A stretch of 64,000 nt of DNA from Entonaema liquescens (GCA_902805475.1 CADCSX010000002.1:310001-374000), one strand, 5' to 3'. Counted from the first letter of the stretch, positions 35,897 through 49,367 are shown. The notes: generated by a model from the sequence alone, not told the origin. A program made the numbers and translations.

Positions 35897-38800
35897 ATGA
35901 TACAGGCAAGCAAGCCGCTTGTTCTGTCCTCCTTAGTGAGCGGCGCATATTCCCTCGTTGCACGTAATAGCGGGTGTACCTTCACGCTTTCAACAGGTGG
36001 CTCATTCACCGGCCAGGTCGGCCAATATGATGGTGGTCAGACTAAAGGTGGACATCCTGGGACAAGCGTTGTACAGTCTAGTTTTGTCATAAATGGCGAT
36101 ACAGTATCTGACGGCCAAGGTCGTGGCTGTTGGTGGACACCGCCAAGTACAGTACTCCAGTGTGACGTCGGCCAGAACCCCTCAGGCGGATTCTCCATTG
36201 GTTGCAATGGAGAGTTGACGTATAACGGCCAGTCTACTTTCTGGCAATGCGCTACGGGAGAGGATGGCGTGGTGATGATATATCTCTCGCCTGGAGGAAG
36301 CAACTGTGCCCAGATTTCCCTGATAGCGAGCGGATGTTATCCTTCATCATGTGGTTCGGGTTCAGGTTCAGGTTCAGGCTCTGGTGGTTCAGGAACCGCT
36401 CCAGGTATAGGCTCGACATACCCCGGTGCAAGCGGAACCGCACCGGGAGCAGGAACAACAGCTCCAGGTGGAGGTGGCGGTTCGACATACCCTGGTGTTA
36501 CTGGGTCAGTCCCATCCGGCGGGGCTGGGACAGCGCCTCCACAGGGGACTGGAAGTGCTCCTCAAGGTGGAACGGGAGGAGCTGGTCCTTCGGGAACAGG
36601 CGGTAATCTTCCTTCTGGGGGGACCGGGACTACGTGGCCTGGAGGTGCCGGCTCGAGTTATCCTTGGGCGTCCGGCACTACGCCACCTGGTGGAGGTGGT
36701 GGCGGCAGTCAAGGTCCATGCGTACCTGAGACAACTACGGTCTATGTTACAGTACCAAACACAAACTGCATTTCTACTGTCACTGAATGTCCTGGACAGA
36801 CGCCCCCTCCTGGAAGCACCGCACCGCCAGAGTCTCCGACCACAGAGGCTCCACCTCCGGGGACGAGTCCTCCAGGAACACCACCCACAGTAGTACCCCC
36901 GCCAGAGACGTCGCCCGAGATACCTTCAACCACACAGGGAACCAGTCCTGGGACTAGCCCTCCGGCGACGCCTACAACAGAAATCCCGCCACCGGAATCG
37001 CCTACAACTCCGGGGATACCTACAACCACTCAGGGAACAAGTCCCCCTGAGACCACGCCGGAGGTTCCTCCAACTTCTCCAGAAACGCCGGCAGTACCCA
37101 CCTCTCCGCAGTATCCGACTACGGTTGTTCCACCACCGGAGACGCCTACGACTACCCAAGGAACAAGCCCTCCGGAGACTACACCAGAGCTTCCTCCGCC
37201 TACAACCCCAGGGTATCCAACTACAGTCGTACCTCCCCCGGGAACAACACCGGAACTCCCTCCGCCGGGGACGACCCCTCCTGCGACTCCTCCGGAAACA
37301 CCAACAATGCCAACTACCCCTGGATACCCAACCACAGTTGTGCCGCCACCGGAGACACCCTCAACTACAGGAGGAACAAGTCCCGAGACGTCGCCTCCGG
37401 GAACCCCCACAAGCCCAGGATATCCTACGACTGTTGTGCCTCCGCCGGAAACGCCCACAACTACTCAAGGAACAAGCCCTCCGCAGACTACGCCACAGGT
37501 TCCTCCACCCGAGACGACTCCTCCCACGACATACCCAGGCGTCCCTACAACTACCCAAGGGACAAGTCCCGGAACGTCTACCCCAGTAGTCCCTCCGGAG
37601 ACGCCGTCAACACCTACAAGCCCAGGATATCCAACAACAGTGGTACCTCCGCCAGAAACACCAAGTACAATAACGATGACAACCTCTAGGACATGGACAA
37701 CGGAGGTTCCACCGCCAGAGACGCCTACCACACCTATCCCACCTCCGGAGACACCCACAACGCCAAGCACCCCTCCGCAGGTACCTTCAACGACCCCGGG
37801 CTATCCTACCATTCCTCCTCCTCCCCTCCCCTCCCCCAGAGACACCTACCACACCTATCCCACCACCTACGACGCCAACCACTTCCCCACAGGTGCCTCC
37901 GACAACCCCAGGCTATCCCACTATCCCTCCTCCCTCCCCCCCCCAGAAACACCAACGACAAGCGTCCCCGGTACTACGTCTCCTCCTGTGCAAACAAGTG
38001 AGACTTACCCGGGTACTTCTCCAGGAACCACAGTCACTAGCTCCGAGACAGTCACGGTCCCCGAGTGCCCATCGGAATCGTCATGCCCACATATGTCTAG
38101 TAGTACTAGTGTTCCAAGTACTCCCGGTACTTCAATTCCTGAAACTTCGCCGCCTGTTCAGACTACTAGTACAGGTCCTTCAACCTACCCCGGCACTACA
38201 CCTCCAGTCGAAACCAGTCCTAGTACTCCGGCTACTCCAACAACCCCTGGAGTAACAAGTCCTTCGTCTACTTGGACTTACTCGACTACGAGCCCGAACA
38301 TCCCGACGAGTCCCACTAGTCCCGGAGAATCAACTTACCCTGGTACATCTACCACGGTTGTAGAGACTACTACTACAAGCTCATGCCCGACAACCTCTAC
38401 CTCACCTGGGGAATCGACTCCCAGTACGCCAGGTGTACCTCCCACTACAACCGAGACGACGGGGGTTCCTGGAACTTCGACTACGGAAACAACTCCTACT
38501 ATTCCAACCAGTCCTAGTATTCCAACCACTCCCAATTATCCAACTACCCCTAGCGTCCCGACTACTCCCAATGTCCCAACCACACCTGGCACATCCCCGA
38601 CTACCAGTACCCCGGGAGTACCTCCTACGAGTGAGACAACTCCTGGTACGCCTACAACGGTCGTAGAGACTACTACCACTAGTTCGTGTCCAACAACCTC
38701 GACCTCTCCGGGGGAATCGACTCCTAGTACGCCAGGCGTACCCTCCACGACAACTGAGACGACTCCAGGCACGACTTACCCTGGTACGTCTCCAACTACT

Positions 38801-40477
38801 AGTGTCCCAAGCGCACCCCCTACTTCAGGCGAGACGACTCCAGGAAGTTCAACCTATCCCGGAACATCTACAACAGTCGAGACTACCACTACAAGTTCGT
38901 GTCCTACAACTTCAACTACGCCGGGAGAAACACCAACGACTAGTACACCGGGAGTACCTCCGACCACAAGTGAGACAACAGAAGTCCCTAGCACTCCAAC
39001 TTATCCCGGAACATCGCCGACCACTAGCACTCCGGGCGTACCCCCCACGACAAGCCAGACGACGCCAGGTACGACTTACCCCGTCACATCCCCAACTACT
39101 AGTATCCCAGGCGTACCTCCTACGACAACTGCGCCGACAGAGACCCCTAGCACTCCGGGCACTACAACTTATCCCGGCACGACTTCAAGCTCGTGCCCAA
39201 CCACGTCGGAAACAGAAGTCCCAAGCACGACACCTGGGGTCCCGACTACTACACCTGGAGTACCTGGAACGACGCCTTCGACACCTGGCACATCGACCCC
39301 ATATCCTACCACAACCCCAGGATATCCTACGTCACCTGAAGTACCGACAACGCCTACAGTACCTACTACAACGCCGGAGGTGCCCACGACAGCACCTACT
39401 ACAACACCTGGGTATCCCACGTCACCTGAGGTACCTACTACGACACCTGGATATCCTACATCACCAGCAGTGCCTACTACGACGCCCGGACACCCCACAT
39501 CGCCTGGAGTGCCTACTACGTCTCCTGGATATCCTACGAGCCCACCTGCAATCCCGACTCCCTCGTATCCGGAAACGCCTCATGTGCCACCCACGACAAG
39601 TCAGCCCCCTGGTGAGTCGCCAAGTCTCCCGAGCTATCCAACGGGACCACCACCGCCACCGCCAGGAGGAGAGACGCCTGGTACACCGGGCTACCCGACC
39701 GGACCGCCGACAACAGAAGCACCTAGCCAGCCGGGTTATCCCACTGGCCCGCCACCCGAATCCAACTCGCCGCCTGCATCGACCCCTCGCTTGCCTCCTC
39801 CGCAGCCAACGCCTCCGGCTCAGACTAGTGCACCGGCACCATCTCAAGCGACTGGTAGCAAGGAGGGAGGGGAAAATGCCCCGGAACAGCCTAAGAGTGC
39901 GGCTTGGGCACCGTCTAAGGTCCCCAGGCGGGCGACAGGCTTATCCGGCCCTGCTCCGACTTCCCCAGCTTGTCCCGGCGAGTTGACCGGCCAATGGGAG
40001 TCCCCTAACCTAATAGTTACCGTTGACAGTTCGCATCCGAACAAGGCATACGGATCATCGACCTCAGGCGAGGTGTCATCCACGATCTCTAGTATCTTCA
40101 AGTTCCATGTCCCATCAAGCGACAGTGGTAAGACTTGCAAACTTGTGTTCTTCTTCCCCAACAAGACGGAAGACTCGTCTTTCAAGCTGGCTGGCTCGGG
40201 AACGGTCGAGTTCTCGCGCCTCGATGGCCACGTGGATCTAGACACGACGCAGAATAACCTCCCCGACATGGCGCAGAGTTACAACCGACTCGCCATCGCG
40301 CCGGGCAACGCGTACACCATCGAGTCGTTCGCATGCCCGAACGATGAAGACGTGACCGTGGAGCTAAGCACCGCGCCCGGCAGCCAGACCGAGCTTCGGT
40401 TCGCGCAAGACTCCGCCGACACGTGCCCGCTTGGGTTATTCCTGGTAGCCACCGCGCCGGGAGATGTGGAGTTGTAA
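35897..40477 (+). CDS. Giant secreted cell-wall protein: PIR1-like head, Pro/Thr-rich stalk, But2 C-terminal domain
   Basis: One open frame of 1526 residues from the ATG at 35897; the frame is open a little further upstream but only with a GTG. MIQASKPLVLSSLVSGAYS looks like a signal peptide. Residues ~22-147 resemble the PIR1-like cell-wall mannoprotein domain (CTFTLSTGGSFTGQVGQ, GRGCWWTPPSTVLQCD, GGFSIGCNGELTYNG). A Gly/Ser-rich linker (~150-280) and about 1050 residues of PETPTT/PGYPTT/TSPG-type repeats follow, likely heavily O-mannosylated. The end (~1360-1526) is a But2-type domain (NLIVTVDSSHPNKAYG, FKFHVPSSDSGKTCKLVFFF, APGNAYTIESFACP). There is no GPI signal. It probably forms an extracellular or wall-bound stalk protein. 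A ~36-residue stretch at 37837-37943 is in the wrong frame for the repeat pattern (see findings). Confidence 0.88.
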   Translation: MIQASKPLVLSSLVSGAYSLVARNSGCTFTLSTGGSFTGQVGQYDGGQTKGGHPGTSVVQSSFVINGDTVSDGQGRGCWWTPPSTVLQCDVGQNPSGGFSIGCNGELTYNGQSTFWQCATGEDGVVMIYLSPGGSNCAQISLIASGCYPSSCGSGSGSGSGSGGSGTAPGIGSTYPGASGTAPGAGTTAPGGGGGSTYPGVTGSVPSGGAGTAPPQGTGSAPQGGTGGAGPSGTGGNLPSGGTGTTWPGGAGSSYPWASGTTPPGGGGGGSQGPCVPETTTVYVTVPNTNCISTVTECPGQTPPPGSTAPPESPTTEAPPPGTSPPGTPPTVVPPPETSPEIPSTTQGTSPGTSPPATPTTEIPPPESPTTPGIPTTTQGTSPPETTPEVPPTSPETPAVPTSPQYPTTVVPPPETPTTTQGTSPPETTPELPPPTTPGYPTTVVPPPGTTPELPPPGTTPPATPPETPTMPTTPGYPTTVVPPPETPSTTGGTSPETSPPGTPTSPGYPTTVVPPPETPTTTQGTSPPQTTPQVPPPETTPPTTYPGVPTTTQGTSPGTSTPVVPPETPSTPTSPGYPTTVVPPPETPSTITMTTSRTWTTEVPPPETPTTPIPPPETPTTPSTPPQVPSTTPGYPTIPPPPLPSPRDTYHTYPTTYDANHFPTGASDNPRLSHYPSSLPPPETPTTSVPGTTSPPVQTSETYPGTSPGTTVTSSETVTVPECPSESSCPHMSSSTSVPSTPGTSIPETSPPVQTTSTGPSTYPGTTPPVETSPSTPATPTTPGVTSPSSTWTYSTTSPNIPTSPTSPGESTYPGTSTTVVETTTTSSCPTTSTSPGESTPSTPGVPPTTTETTGVPGTSTTETTPTIPTSPSIPTTPNYPTTPSVPTTPNVPTTPGTSPTTSTPGVPPTSETTPGTPTTVVETTTTSSCPTTSTSPGESTPSTPGVPSTTTETTPGTTYPGTSPTTSVPSAPPTSGETTPGSSTYPGTSTTVETTTTSSCPTTSTTPGETPTTSTPGVPPTTSETTEVPSTPTYPGTSPTTSTPGVPPTTSQTTPGTTYPVTSPTTSIPGVPPTTTAPTETPSTPGTTTYPGTTSSSCPTTSETEVPSTTPGVPTTTPGVPGTTPSTPGTSTPYPTTTPGYPTSPEVPTTPTVPTTTPEVPTTAPTTTPGYPTSPEVPTTTPGYPTSPAVPTTTPGHPTSPGVPTTSPGYPTSPPAIPTPSYPETPHVPPTTSQPPGESPSLPSYPTGPPPPPPGGETPGTPGYPTGPPTTEAPSQPGYPTGPPPESNSPPASTPRLPPPQPTPPAQTSAPAPSQATGSKEGGENAPEQPKSAAWAPSKVPRRATGLSGPAPTSPACPGELTGQWESPNLIVTVDSSHPNKAYGSSTSGEVSSTISSIFKFHVPSSDSGKTCKLVFFFPNKTEDSSFKLAGSGTVEFSRLDGHVDLDTTQNNLPDMAQSYNRLAIAPGNAYTIESFACPNDEDVTVELSTAPGSQTELRFAQDSADTCPLGLFLVATAPGDVEL
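36838..39830 (+). repeat. Degenerate Pro/Thr-coding minisatellite
   Basis: Within the secreted protein, CCG/ACC/CCT-rich units encode PPPETPTT, PGYPTTVVPP and TYPGTSPTTS variants. A longer module starting TTVVETTTTSSCPTTSTSPG recurs three times, from about 38353, 38655 and 38869. Units differ mostly at silent positions, so the array is old or under protein-level constraint rather than freshly amplified. Confidence 0.85.
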
Positions 40478-40862
40478 GTGAGTGAACGGAGGAGAGGAGA
40501 GGAGAGGGGATAGAAAGGAATAAGAAGAAAGAAGAAAGAAGAAATTGATTGGAACGGAATGCATCTCTCATCGAGTCTACAGCAAGGAAAGCTGAATTGA
40601 CAAACAGCATAATAATGAAAAACATCTCAACTACAAAAATGTATGTATGCACATCTGGCTTATATGAATCAGAGTTCGGGCAAGGTAATAGGAATAGCAA
40701 TAGGTAGCCATCATTAAGTTATATTATTTCTTTTGTCATCGAGACACTGTCCCCCTAGTTTGAATATCGAGTCTGTGTTGTGACGTTAACGATTTATTTA
40801 CTGTTGCGACTTGTTACATAGAAATTCCTCTCCAAATTCCTCTTCATTTAGGGGGAAACTCT
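40478..40862. other. 3' region of the PT-rich gene with polypurine tract
   Basis: A GGAGA/AAGAAG-rich purine tract at 40488-40545 directly follows the stop codon. The rest has no feature. The LTR of the large nested element begins at 40863. Confidence 0.5.
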
Positions 40863-41070
40863 TGTGGATCCTATGGCAGTAGCGCACTGACCACTGCCAG
40901 GCCTTAACGCCCCACAATTAAAGCTTAAATAAAAACATCTTTATAATATCTTATAATCCTAATTTAATTAATAATTAATAATTATTATACATATTATAAT
41001 TTATTAAATTTTAATTATTTTATAAGTAATTAATATTTTAAATTATTATATAAATTAATTAAAAAATATA
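40863..41070 (+). repeat. Left LTR of the 14.1 kb element
   Basis: The outer ~70 bases are unmutated (TGTGGATCCTATGGCAGTAG..) and the inner half is RIP-converted. It aligns base for base to 54745-54953 after a one-base gap near 40930. Confidence 0.8.
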
Positions 41071-44000
41071 AATAATTATTTATATAAATAAAATATTAAT
41101 TATATAAATAAAAATTTAAAAATTTATTAAAAATAATGTAAATTTTATTATTAATTACCGTTAAAATATTTAAAAATGAAATTAAATAATTAAAATAATA
41201 TAATAATTTATTTATATTAATTAATATATTTTAAAAAATAATTAAAAACATTAATAATTATTTAAATTTAATAAATAAAATTATTTTAAAATTATTTAAA
41301 AAAAATAAAATAAATATAAAAAAATTTAAAAATAAATTAAATAATATTTTAATAATAATATAAATATAAATATTAAAAACATTATTTATTTTTATAAATT
41401 AAATTTTAACATTTATTTAAATAAATTAATTAAATTTAATTAATATATTAATATTATATATATTTAAAATATTAATAATATTAAATAAATTTAAATTATT
41501 ATTATTTATAAAATATTTATTTAATTTAATAAATAATAAACGTTTATTAAACGGGATTATTAATATTTATCGTTTATATATTAATACCGAAATTTATATA
41601 AAATAAAAAAAAATAATAAAATTAATATAATTAAAAATAATATTTATAATAAAAATAAAAAAATTACTTAAATATAAAAGTAAAAATAAAATAATTTTAT
41701 TATTTAATTTTAAATTAATATAAATAAACAAAATAATATTAAACAAATTAAATAAAATTTAATATTATTTTAAAATAATTTTAATTTTATATAAATTATA
41801 ATTAATAAAAATTGTATTTAAATTATTAAAAAACTTTTAAAAAATAATTAATTACGTAAAAAATTAATAACTTAATTAAATAAAATTTTTAAAAATAATA
41901 TTTTAAATATTAATTAAATATTACGTTATTTAAAATTTAATAATGATATTTTTAACGTTATTATTATATTAAAATAAAAACTTATTTAATTTTATAAAAT
42001 AAATACGTAAATTTTATTTTCGTTTATATATATAAACGTATAATATTTATTAAATTTATAAAATATTAATAAATATTTTTCGTATATATATATTTTAAAT
42101 TTAACTTTTAATATAAAATAAATAAAAAAATTAAAATATAAATAATATAATAAAAAAAATAATTATTAAAATAAAATTAATTATATAAATTATAATAAAA
42201 AATAAAATTTATAATATTTTAATAATAATTATTTAATTATAAAATATTAAAACTTTATTTTATAATATAAATATTTTAAAAATAATACTTAAAAAATTTA
42301 AAATAATAAAAATATAATAATAAAATATACGAAAAATAATATTAAACATTACTTAAAAATTAACAATTTTAAATTTAAAAAATAATAATTATAACGTTAA
42401 TATAACGAAAAAATAAAATTATATAATATAAATAATTAATAATAAATATTTTAATTATAATAAAAAAAAATATTAAATTAAAAATTATAATAAAAAATTA
42501 TAATTTTTATAAAAAATAACTTTAAATAACAAAAAAATTATTATTAAAAAAACAATTTTTAAAAATAATAAATTAATTAAATTTAACAAACATATTCGAG
42601 AAATTTTTAAAAAATAATAAAATAAATTTAAATAATAAATTTAATTCGTTATTAATAAAAAAAAAAATAAAAAATATAATTTTAAAAAAAACTTTAAAAA
42701 CTTAAATATAAATTAAAAATTAACAAAAATATTTAATAATTTAATTTATTATTATTATTATTATTATTTTTACTCCGTTACGCTTATATATTTAACCCGT
42801 TATAATTAAAACATTATTAATATTACTTTTTAATAAATTTTCGAGTAAAAACTATATTTTTATTAGAAAAAATTTAACCCACTTCCATTTATTCTTAATT
42901 TTCGTTACATACTCGCATTATACACTATTATATTTCATTAAAGTTTTATTATCTTAATAAATTAAATAATACATTTAATTATATAAAGTTATTTTTATTA
43001 TTTTTATATAATTTATTTTTATTATATTTTCGTATTTTATTCGGTAATTATTTTATTATTTTTATTAAACAGTTTTTTTTATTATTTTTTAATATATTAT
43101 CTTTTATTAAATTATAAATAATTTTATTTCCACTTTATTTTTTATATAAAATATAATAATTACTTTATTAATAATATATAATAATAATATTTTTAATAAG
43201 TATAATTTTATTTAACATATATTATAAAACCGTTATTTCTTTTTTCTTTTTTTTTAATATTTTCTTTTTAATTTTATTATTTTTTTTACTTAAATTTACT
43301 CCTATTTAAATTTTATATTTTTAATTTTTTATTTATTATTATACTTTACCATTAACTTTCTTATTATAATAATAATAACAAATTTAATAATAAACTTATT
43401 ACACTTTAAAATTATATACTTTTTAAATATTTTAATTATTATTATTATTTTTATTTTTATATATTTTATTTTTATTTAATTTATTTTTAATATAATTATA
43501 ATTTAAATTTTTTTTTTCGTTTTAATTATTTAATAATTTTTTTTAATTAATATATTTATTATTATTATATTAAAATTATTACGGGGTATATTTTAATATA
43601 TTTTTTTTATATTATTTATAAATTTATTCATATTAATTATTTTTTTAAAAAATAAGTAAAATAATTAAAAATTTTAAAATTTTAATATATTTTATAGTTT
43701 TTTTTTAATTTTTTTTGATAATATTTAAAGTTAAATATCTTTTGGTTCTTATTTTAAAACGGTATTTTTTCGTTATTAAATTTTGGATATAATTTAATTA
43801 CATTTTATAATTATTATAAAGTAATTTATTTATAAATTTATTATAATTATAAAATAATATAATTTTAAAATTATTAATTATTTAAATTATAATTAATATT
43901 ACATTTAATTATAACATTAATATAATACGATTTTTAATTTATATTTTTATTTTAATTATAATAAAATTAATTTCTATTATTTTTAATTTATTTTTTTTTC

Positions 44001-44599
44001 TTTATTATTATTATTAATTTTTTATTTTAAGTTTTTAAGTAAATAATTATTTTTTTATTCCGATTTTTATTCGGAAATTATAAATTTATTTAATAAATTA
44101 TTATAAAACGTATATTTTATTATAAAATTTTTATTATATTTATTAAAAAGTTTAATAAAAAACGTGCCTATATTATTATAACTTAATGCCTTTTTTTTCT
44201 TAAAAAATTCTTTATTTATTTTAAATTTTTTAAGTTTTACAGCTTTAAAAAAAAGGGGGTTAAATAATATATTTTTTAACAAATTAAATAAAGAATTTAA
44301 TAAAAAAAATAAAAAAATTAAAATTAAAATTATTAAAGTTTTTAAAAGTTTTAAAATTATTGGAAATGTTAATAATGACGATGAAAATAGTAGTACCGGG
44401 AAATTTTTTAATAATTTTAAAATTAAAAGAAATAATAATTTTTTTAAAAATAACATTTTTTTTATTACCGATAAGTTATTTGGTAATAATGGTAATTTTT
44501 TTAGAATTAAATAATAAATTATATTTAATATAAAGGGATTATAATTAATTTACTTTTACGGTTTTATTATGGCAGTTTTATATATATTTTTTTTTATTT

Positions 44600-47500
44600 A
44601 TATTTATTAAAATTTTATTAAAATTTTTTTAAATTTAAATTTTTAAATTTTTTTTTTTTTTATTAAATTAATTATTAATTTATATATTAATAATATTTTT
44701 AATTTTAAAAATTATTATATAATTTAATTTACTTTTTTATTATTTTTTATAATTTTTTTATAATTATATTATAATTTAAACGTTTTTAATGTTAATTTAT
44801 TATATAGTTTTTTTTTTTAAATTATAAATTTCATATATTTTATTATTATATAATATATTATTTTTTTTTATTTATATTAATATTATAATATTTTTATTTT
44901 AGATATTTTTTATTTAAATAAAAATATTTTTAATTTTATTTTTTTTATATATGTTTAAATTAATATTAAAATTTTATACTTTTTTAATAATTTATAAATT
45001 TTTTTTAATTATTTATTTTTTGGTAAAAATTTTAATATAATTATATTTTAAATATATTTTTAATCTTATTTTATTTTTTATATTTATAATATTGTTTTTT
45101 TTAAAAAATTATTTTTTTTTTATAATTTAACTTATTTTTATTTCGTATATGAGTTTTTTTTTAATTTTTTTACCGGGATAATAACGGAAAAATTTTATGG
45201 TTTACCCCGTTTTTTTTTTATTAGATTTTAACCTTACGTTTATAATTTTTAAAATTATTTTTAAGTTTTTTTTTTTATTTTTTTTATAAAATTATTTTTA
45301 TTATTATCTTTTTTTTTTAAATTTAATTACTTTTTTATTTAAATATAAATTTAACGAAAAACATTTTATTTTACTTTTTATATATTTAATTAACGTTACT
45401 TTATATATTCTTATTATTTTCCGAAAATAAATTAATTATATTTTTTTTAATTTTATTATTATTTCATTTATTTTACCTCTTTTATTTAATATATATTATA
45501 TAATTACCTTATATATTATAACATTTCTTATAATTTTCATATATATTTCCTTTACTTTTAAAAAATTATATTCTTATATAAATATTATTAATTTTAAAAA
45601 AACGTATTATTATTTCTTTATTTTTACTTTAATTATCTTTAAATATTTTATTTACTTTAATTTCCTATTTAACCAAACTCCTAAAAATTTTATATTTTTT
45701 ATTAATTTTACTATTACATTCTTTAATTATATTACGTTTTTATTTAATTTATATATTTTAATAAAATATATTAATTCGTTTTTTTAAAAAACAAAAATTA
45801 TCCCGTATCGTTTTACTTATTAAATACATTTAAAATATACATTTTCCAATTTTTTACAATTTTTTTTAATATTCAAACTTACTATTATTAAATTCGTATC
45901 GTCCGCAAAACCTATTACAAATATCCCATCTTTTTTTAATTTCTTATAAAATATTAATATATATAAAATAAATAAAATAAAAAATAATAAAAATCTTTAT
46001 AAAATACTTATTTAAAAATTTATTTTTAAATTAAATTCGCCTTTAAATATTAACTATATTTTTCTATCTTTTAAATAATTTTTAATTTATTTTATTATTT
46101 ATTTAAAAAACTTTTTTTTTTTAAAAATATATAATAACTTTTCCAAAATAACGTAATTAAATACCTTTACTATATCAAATTATAATAATAATACTTTTAT
46201 TCTATTTTTTTATATTAAATATATTATTTTTATTATTATTTTAATAACTATTTCCATTAATTTATATTTTTTATTATTTATTTACTTTTTAAAAAAAACG
46301 TTATTTATTTCTATTACAAACATTATTTATAACACTATTATCTTTTTTATTACTTTTCTTAATATACTTAATAATATTATTAATTTATATATATTTAAAA
46401 ACATTTTTTTTTTTTTAATTTTTTTTAATTTAAATAATATAATAACTATTATTATACAAAACTTTACTAAATAATATCTGTAATAAAAACTATTTATTAC
46501 TATTATTATAATAACTTTAAATAATAATTTACTATATTTATATAAAAACCCTATTAATATTTTATTTTCTTTTAAAACTTTCCATTTTTTTATAATTATT
46601 AACATATTTTCAACCATTTTCTATCCTATATAATTATTAACTATAAATTTCTTATTAAACATTTCGTTAAAAATTATATTTATTAAATTTAAATTTAAAT
46701 TTAAAAAAAACTTTATCTAAAACACATTTATTTTTTATATATAAATAATTACTTATAATTACTTATTTATATTTCTTTTTAATATTAAAACAATTTTATT
46801 TTTTATATTAATTTATTAATTTTTAAATTAAACCTATTTTTTTAACTTCTATAAAAATTTATTATTTTTTAATATTTCCATTACCATTTTTCGCTATTAA
46901 ACCCTTTTTATTTTCTATATTATTTTATAATATGTTTTCGTTACATCAATATTTCGTTCTTAATCCTACATTATTTTCGTATTTTACTATTTCTTTTTTC
47001 TATATAAAACTTTTTTCTTTACTTTAATAACTCATTTAATCTATTATTCAACCGTTATAAATAAAACTATTTTTTGTTTTAATACCATTAAATCTATTAT
47101 CCTTTAAAACTTTTTTATTATATAATTAATATAAAAATTTAATTTCCTAAAATTTAAAAAAAATTTTAATATTAATAACTTTTCCATTTTTATTTCCATT
47201 ATTATTAAATCAAAATCTTTTTATATTTATCTTTTACATTTTCCACAATATTTATAAAATTTATTTTAAATATTTCTTATAATAATTTCAATTAATTATA
47301 TTTTATAATTTAATTTTATCCAATCCAATTTTTAAAATATTATATATAATATTTTTATATTTACTTATATTAAATTAATTATTAAATCTTTTTAATTTTT
47401 TATTATTTTTATAAATTAATTTTTTATTATAATTAAACTTAACCATTATTATTTCGTTAAATTTAATAAAATATTTAAATTACTTATTATTTTATTTTCT

Positions 47501-49367
47501 TTATTCTAAATAAAATAATATATATTAAAATCTTTTATTATAATATATTTCCTATTTTTTTTTTTATTATTTATTTTTAAAAAAAAATTATATCTTATTA
47601 TTTTTTCCAATTTTATATAAACGTTTTACACCATTATTATTTTACATTTAATACATAATTTACACACCGTTTAATTATATTTTGTTTTATTTATCCATTT
47701 TATATTATTTATAATTTTAATTACATATAATACAATATATTTTAATCCATTTTATATTATTTTATAATTATTAATTAATAAATTATATAATTTCCTTTTT
47801 ATAAATTATAATTTTTATATTATAATTAAATTTAAACCATTTTATATTTCTAAAACTTAAAATAATATTTTATTATTTTATATTACGTTTTAATATATTA
47901 TTTTTATTTTCATTATTATATATTTTTAAAAAATTATATATCGTTTTACTTTTACATATAAACCGTTTATTTAAATAAAATTAACTTAACTTTAAACGTT
48001 ATTATTAATACCGGAAATAATGTTAAAAAAATATATATTATTTTTAATATATTTATTATATATACTATTTTTTTAAATCTCCTTTTCTTAAACGTTCTTA
48101 AAACTAAAAAAAACAATCCCAAATTTATAACATTATTTAACTTATTTCTTAAAAAATTCTTTTTTTCTATTTTTCTAAATGTTATAAACATAAAACTATT
48201 ATAAATAACATAAATTACATTCGGGAAATATTTAAATCTTTCTTTTTCCTCGAATTATCGTAATTTATATATATACATTTTTTTTACTTTTTCTTTTATT
48301 TCTTTTACTTTATTATAATTTTTACTTTAAATTAAGTAAAAATTATTATAATTCTTATATTTAATTTTTTTTATATAATTTTATTTTCTTTCTTTATACA
48401 TTATTTTTACGCATTTATTACATTTTATTTATTATTCGCAATATTTCATTATATAATTAAAACCATAACATTTATAACATTATTTTATTTTTATATTTTT
48501 TATAAAAAATTCACATTAAAAAAACTTTATTTTCCAAAATAATTTATTATTATATAAAATTTTTACTATTTTTAATAAAATTACCTTTACGATTAACATT
48601 ACATATTTAACTTTTTTTTTTTTATAATATATTAACTTTAAGTTTTTAATATTTTAACAATTTTCTACCTTAATATTTATTAACAATTTTTCAAAATTAA
48701 CATACATATCCCATAATTTATCCATTTTAAAACTTTTTACTATAAAAATAAAAAATTAATTAACACTTATAACTTAATTTTTAAAAATTTCTTTTATCTA
48801 TTTTTATTTTTTTTATTTATAAATTTTTACATTTTCTTAAAATATAATTATAACAATTCCATTTCAAAACTTACACATTATTATCACTTCTTACTTTCCC
48901 AAAACTTAATTAATTACCTTTATTATTTTTTCTAATATTTTTTTAACTATTTTTAAATCCATTAAACTTTTTTTAATAATAATTTTTTTTATTTTTTACA
49001 ATAAAACCGTTATTACGTTATTTTAAATTTAACCATTTATAATTATTACATTTATTTATAATTATTTCGCTACTTACAAACTTTAAAAAATTTTAATAAT
49101 ATTTATCTTTCCCAAAATTTCTATTTTCATTTTTTTTATTTTTTTTTTTATATTTTCAAATATAATTAATTCAACATATTATCATTTCGTTTTTATTTTT
49201 TAAATAATACATAAACATTATATTTCCTTTTTTATTACTTTAATAATTTATATTTTCAATTCATTAATTTTTACTTTATTTTTTTCACGTATTAAATTTA
49301 TTAATATTTTAAATAATACTATAATTATTTTTTTATATTTTTCTTTATTTATTTATTTTTTTTTCAA

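Noticed and set aside
36742..39847. Many long open frames on both strands across the Pro/Thr repeat array (for example VGGTT-rich and Arg/Leu-rich frames)
   Set aside because: They are frame and strand shadows of a low-complexity CCN/ACN repeat. The plus-strand frame with flanking real domains explains the region.
44067..44456. 129-codon minus-strand open frame in the AT-rich block (also 46327-46617 and 47967-48191)
   Set aside because: Composition is almost only Leu, Ile, Lys, Asn and Phe, as any stop-free stretch of RIP-mutated DNA would give. These are not genes.
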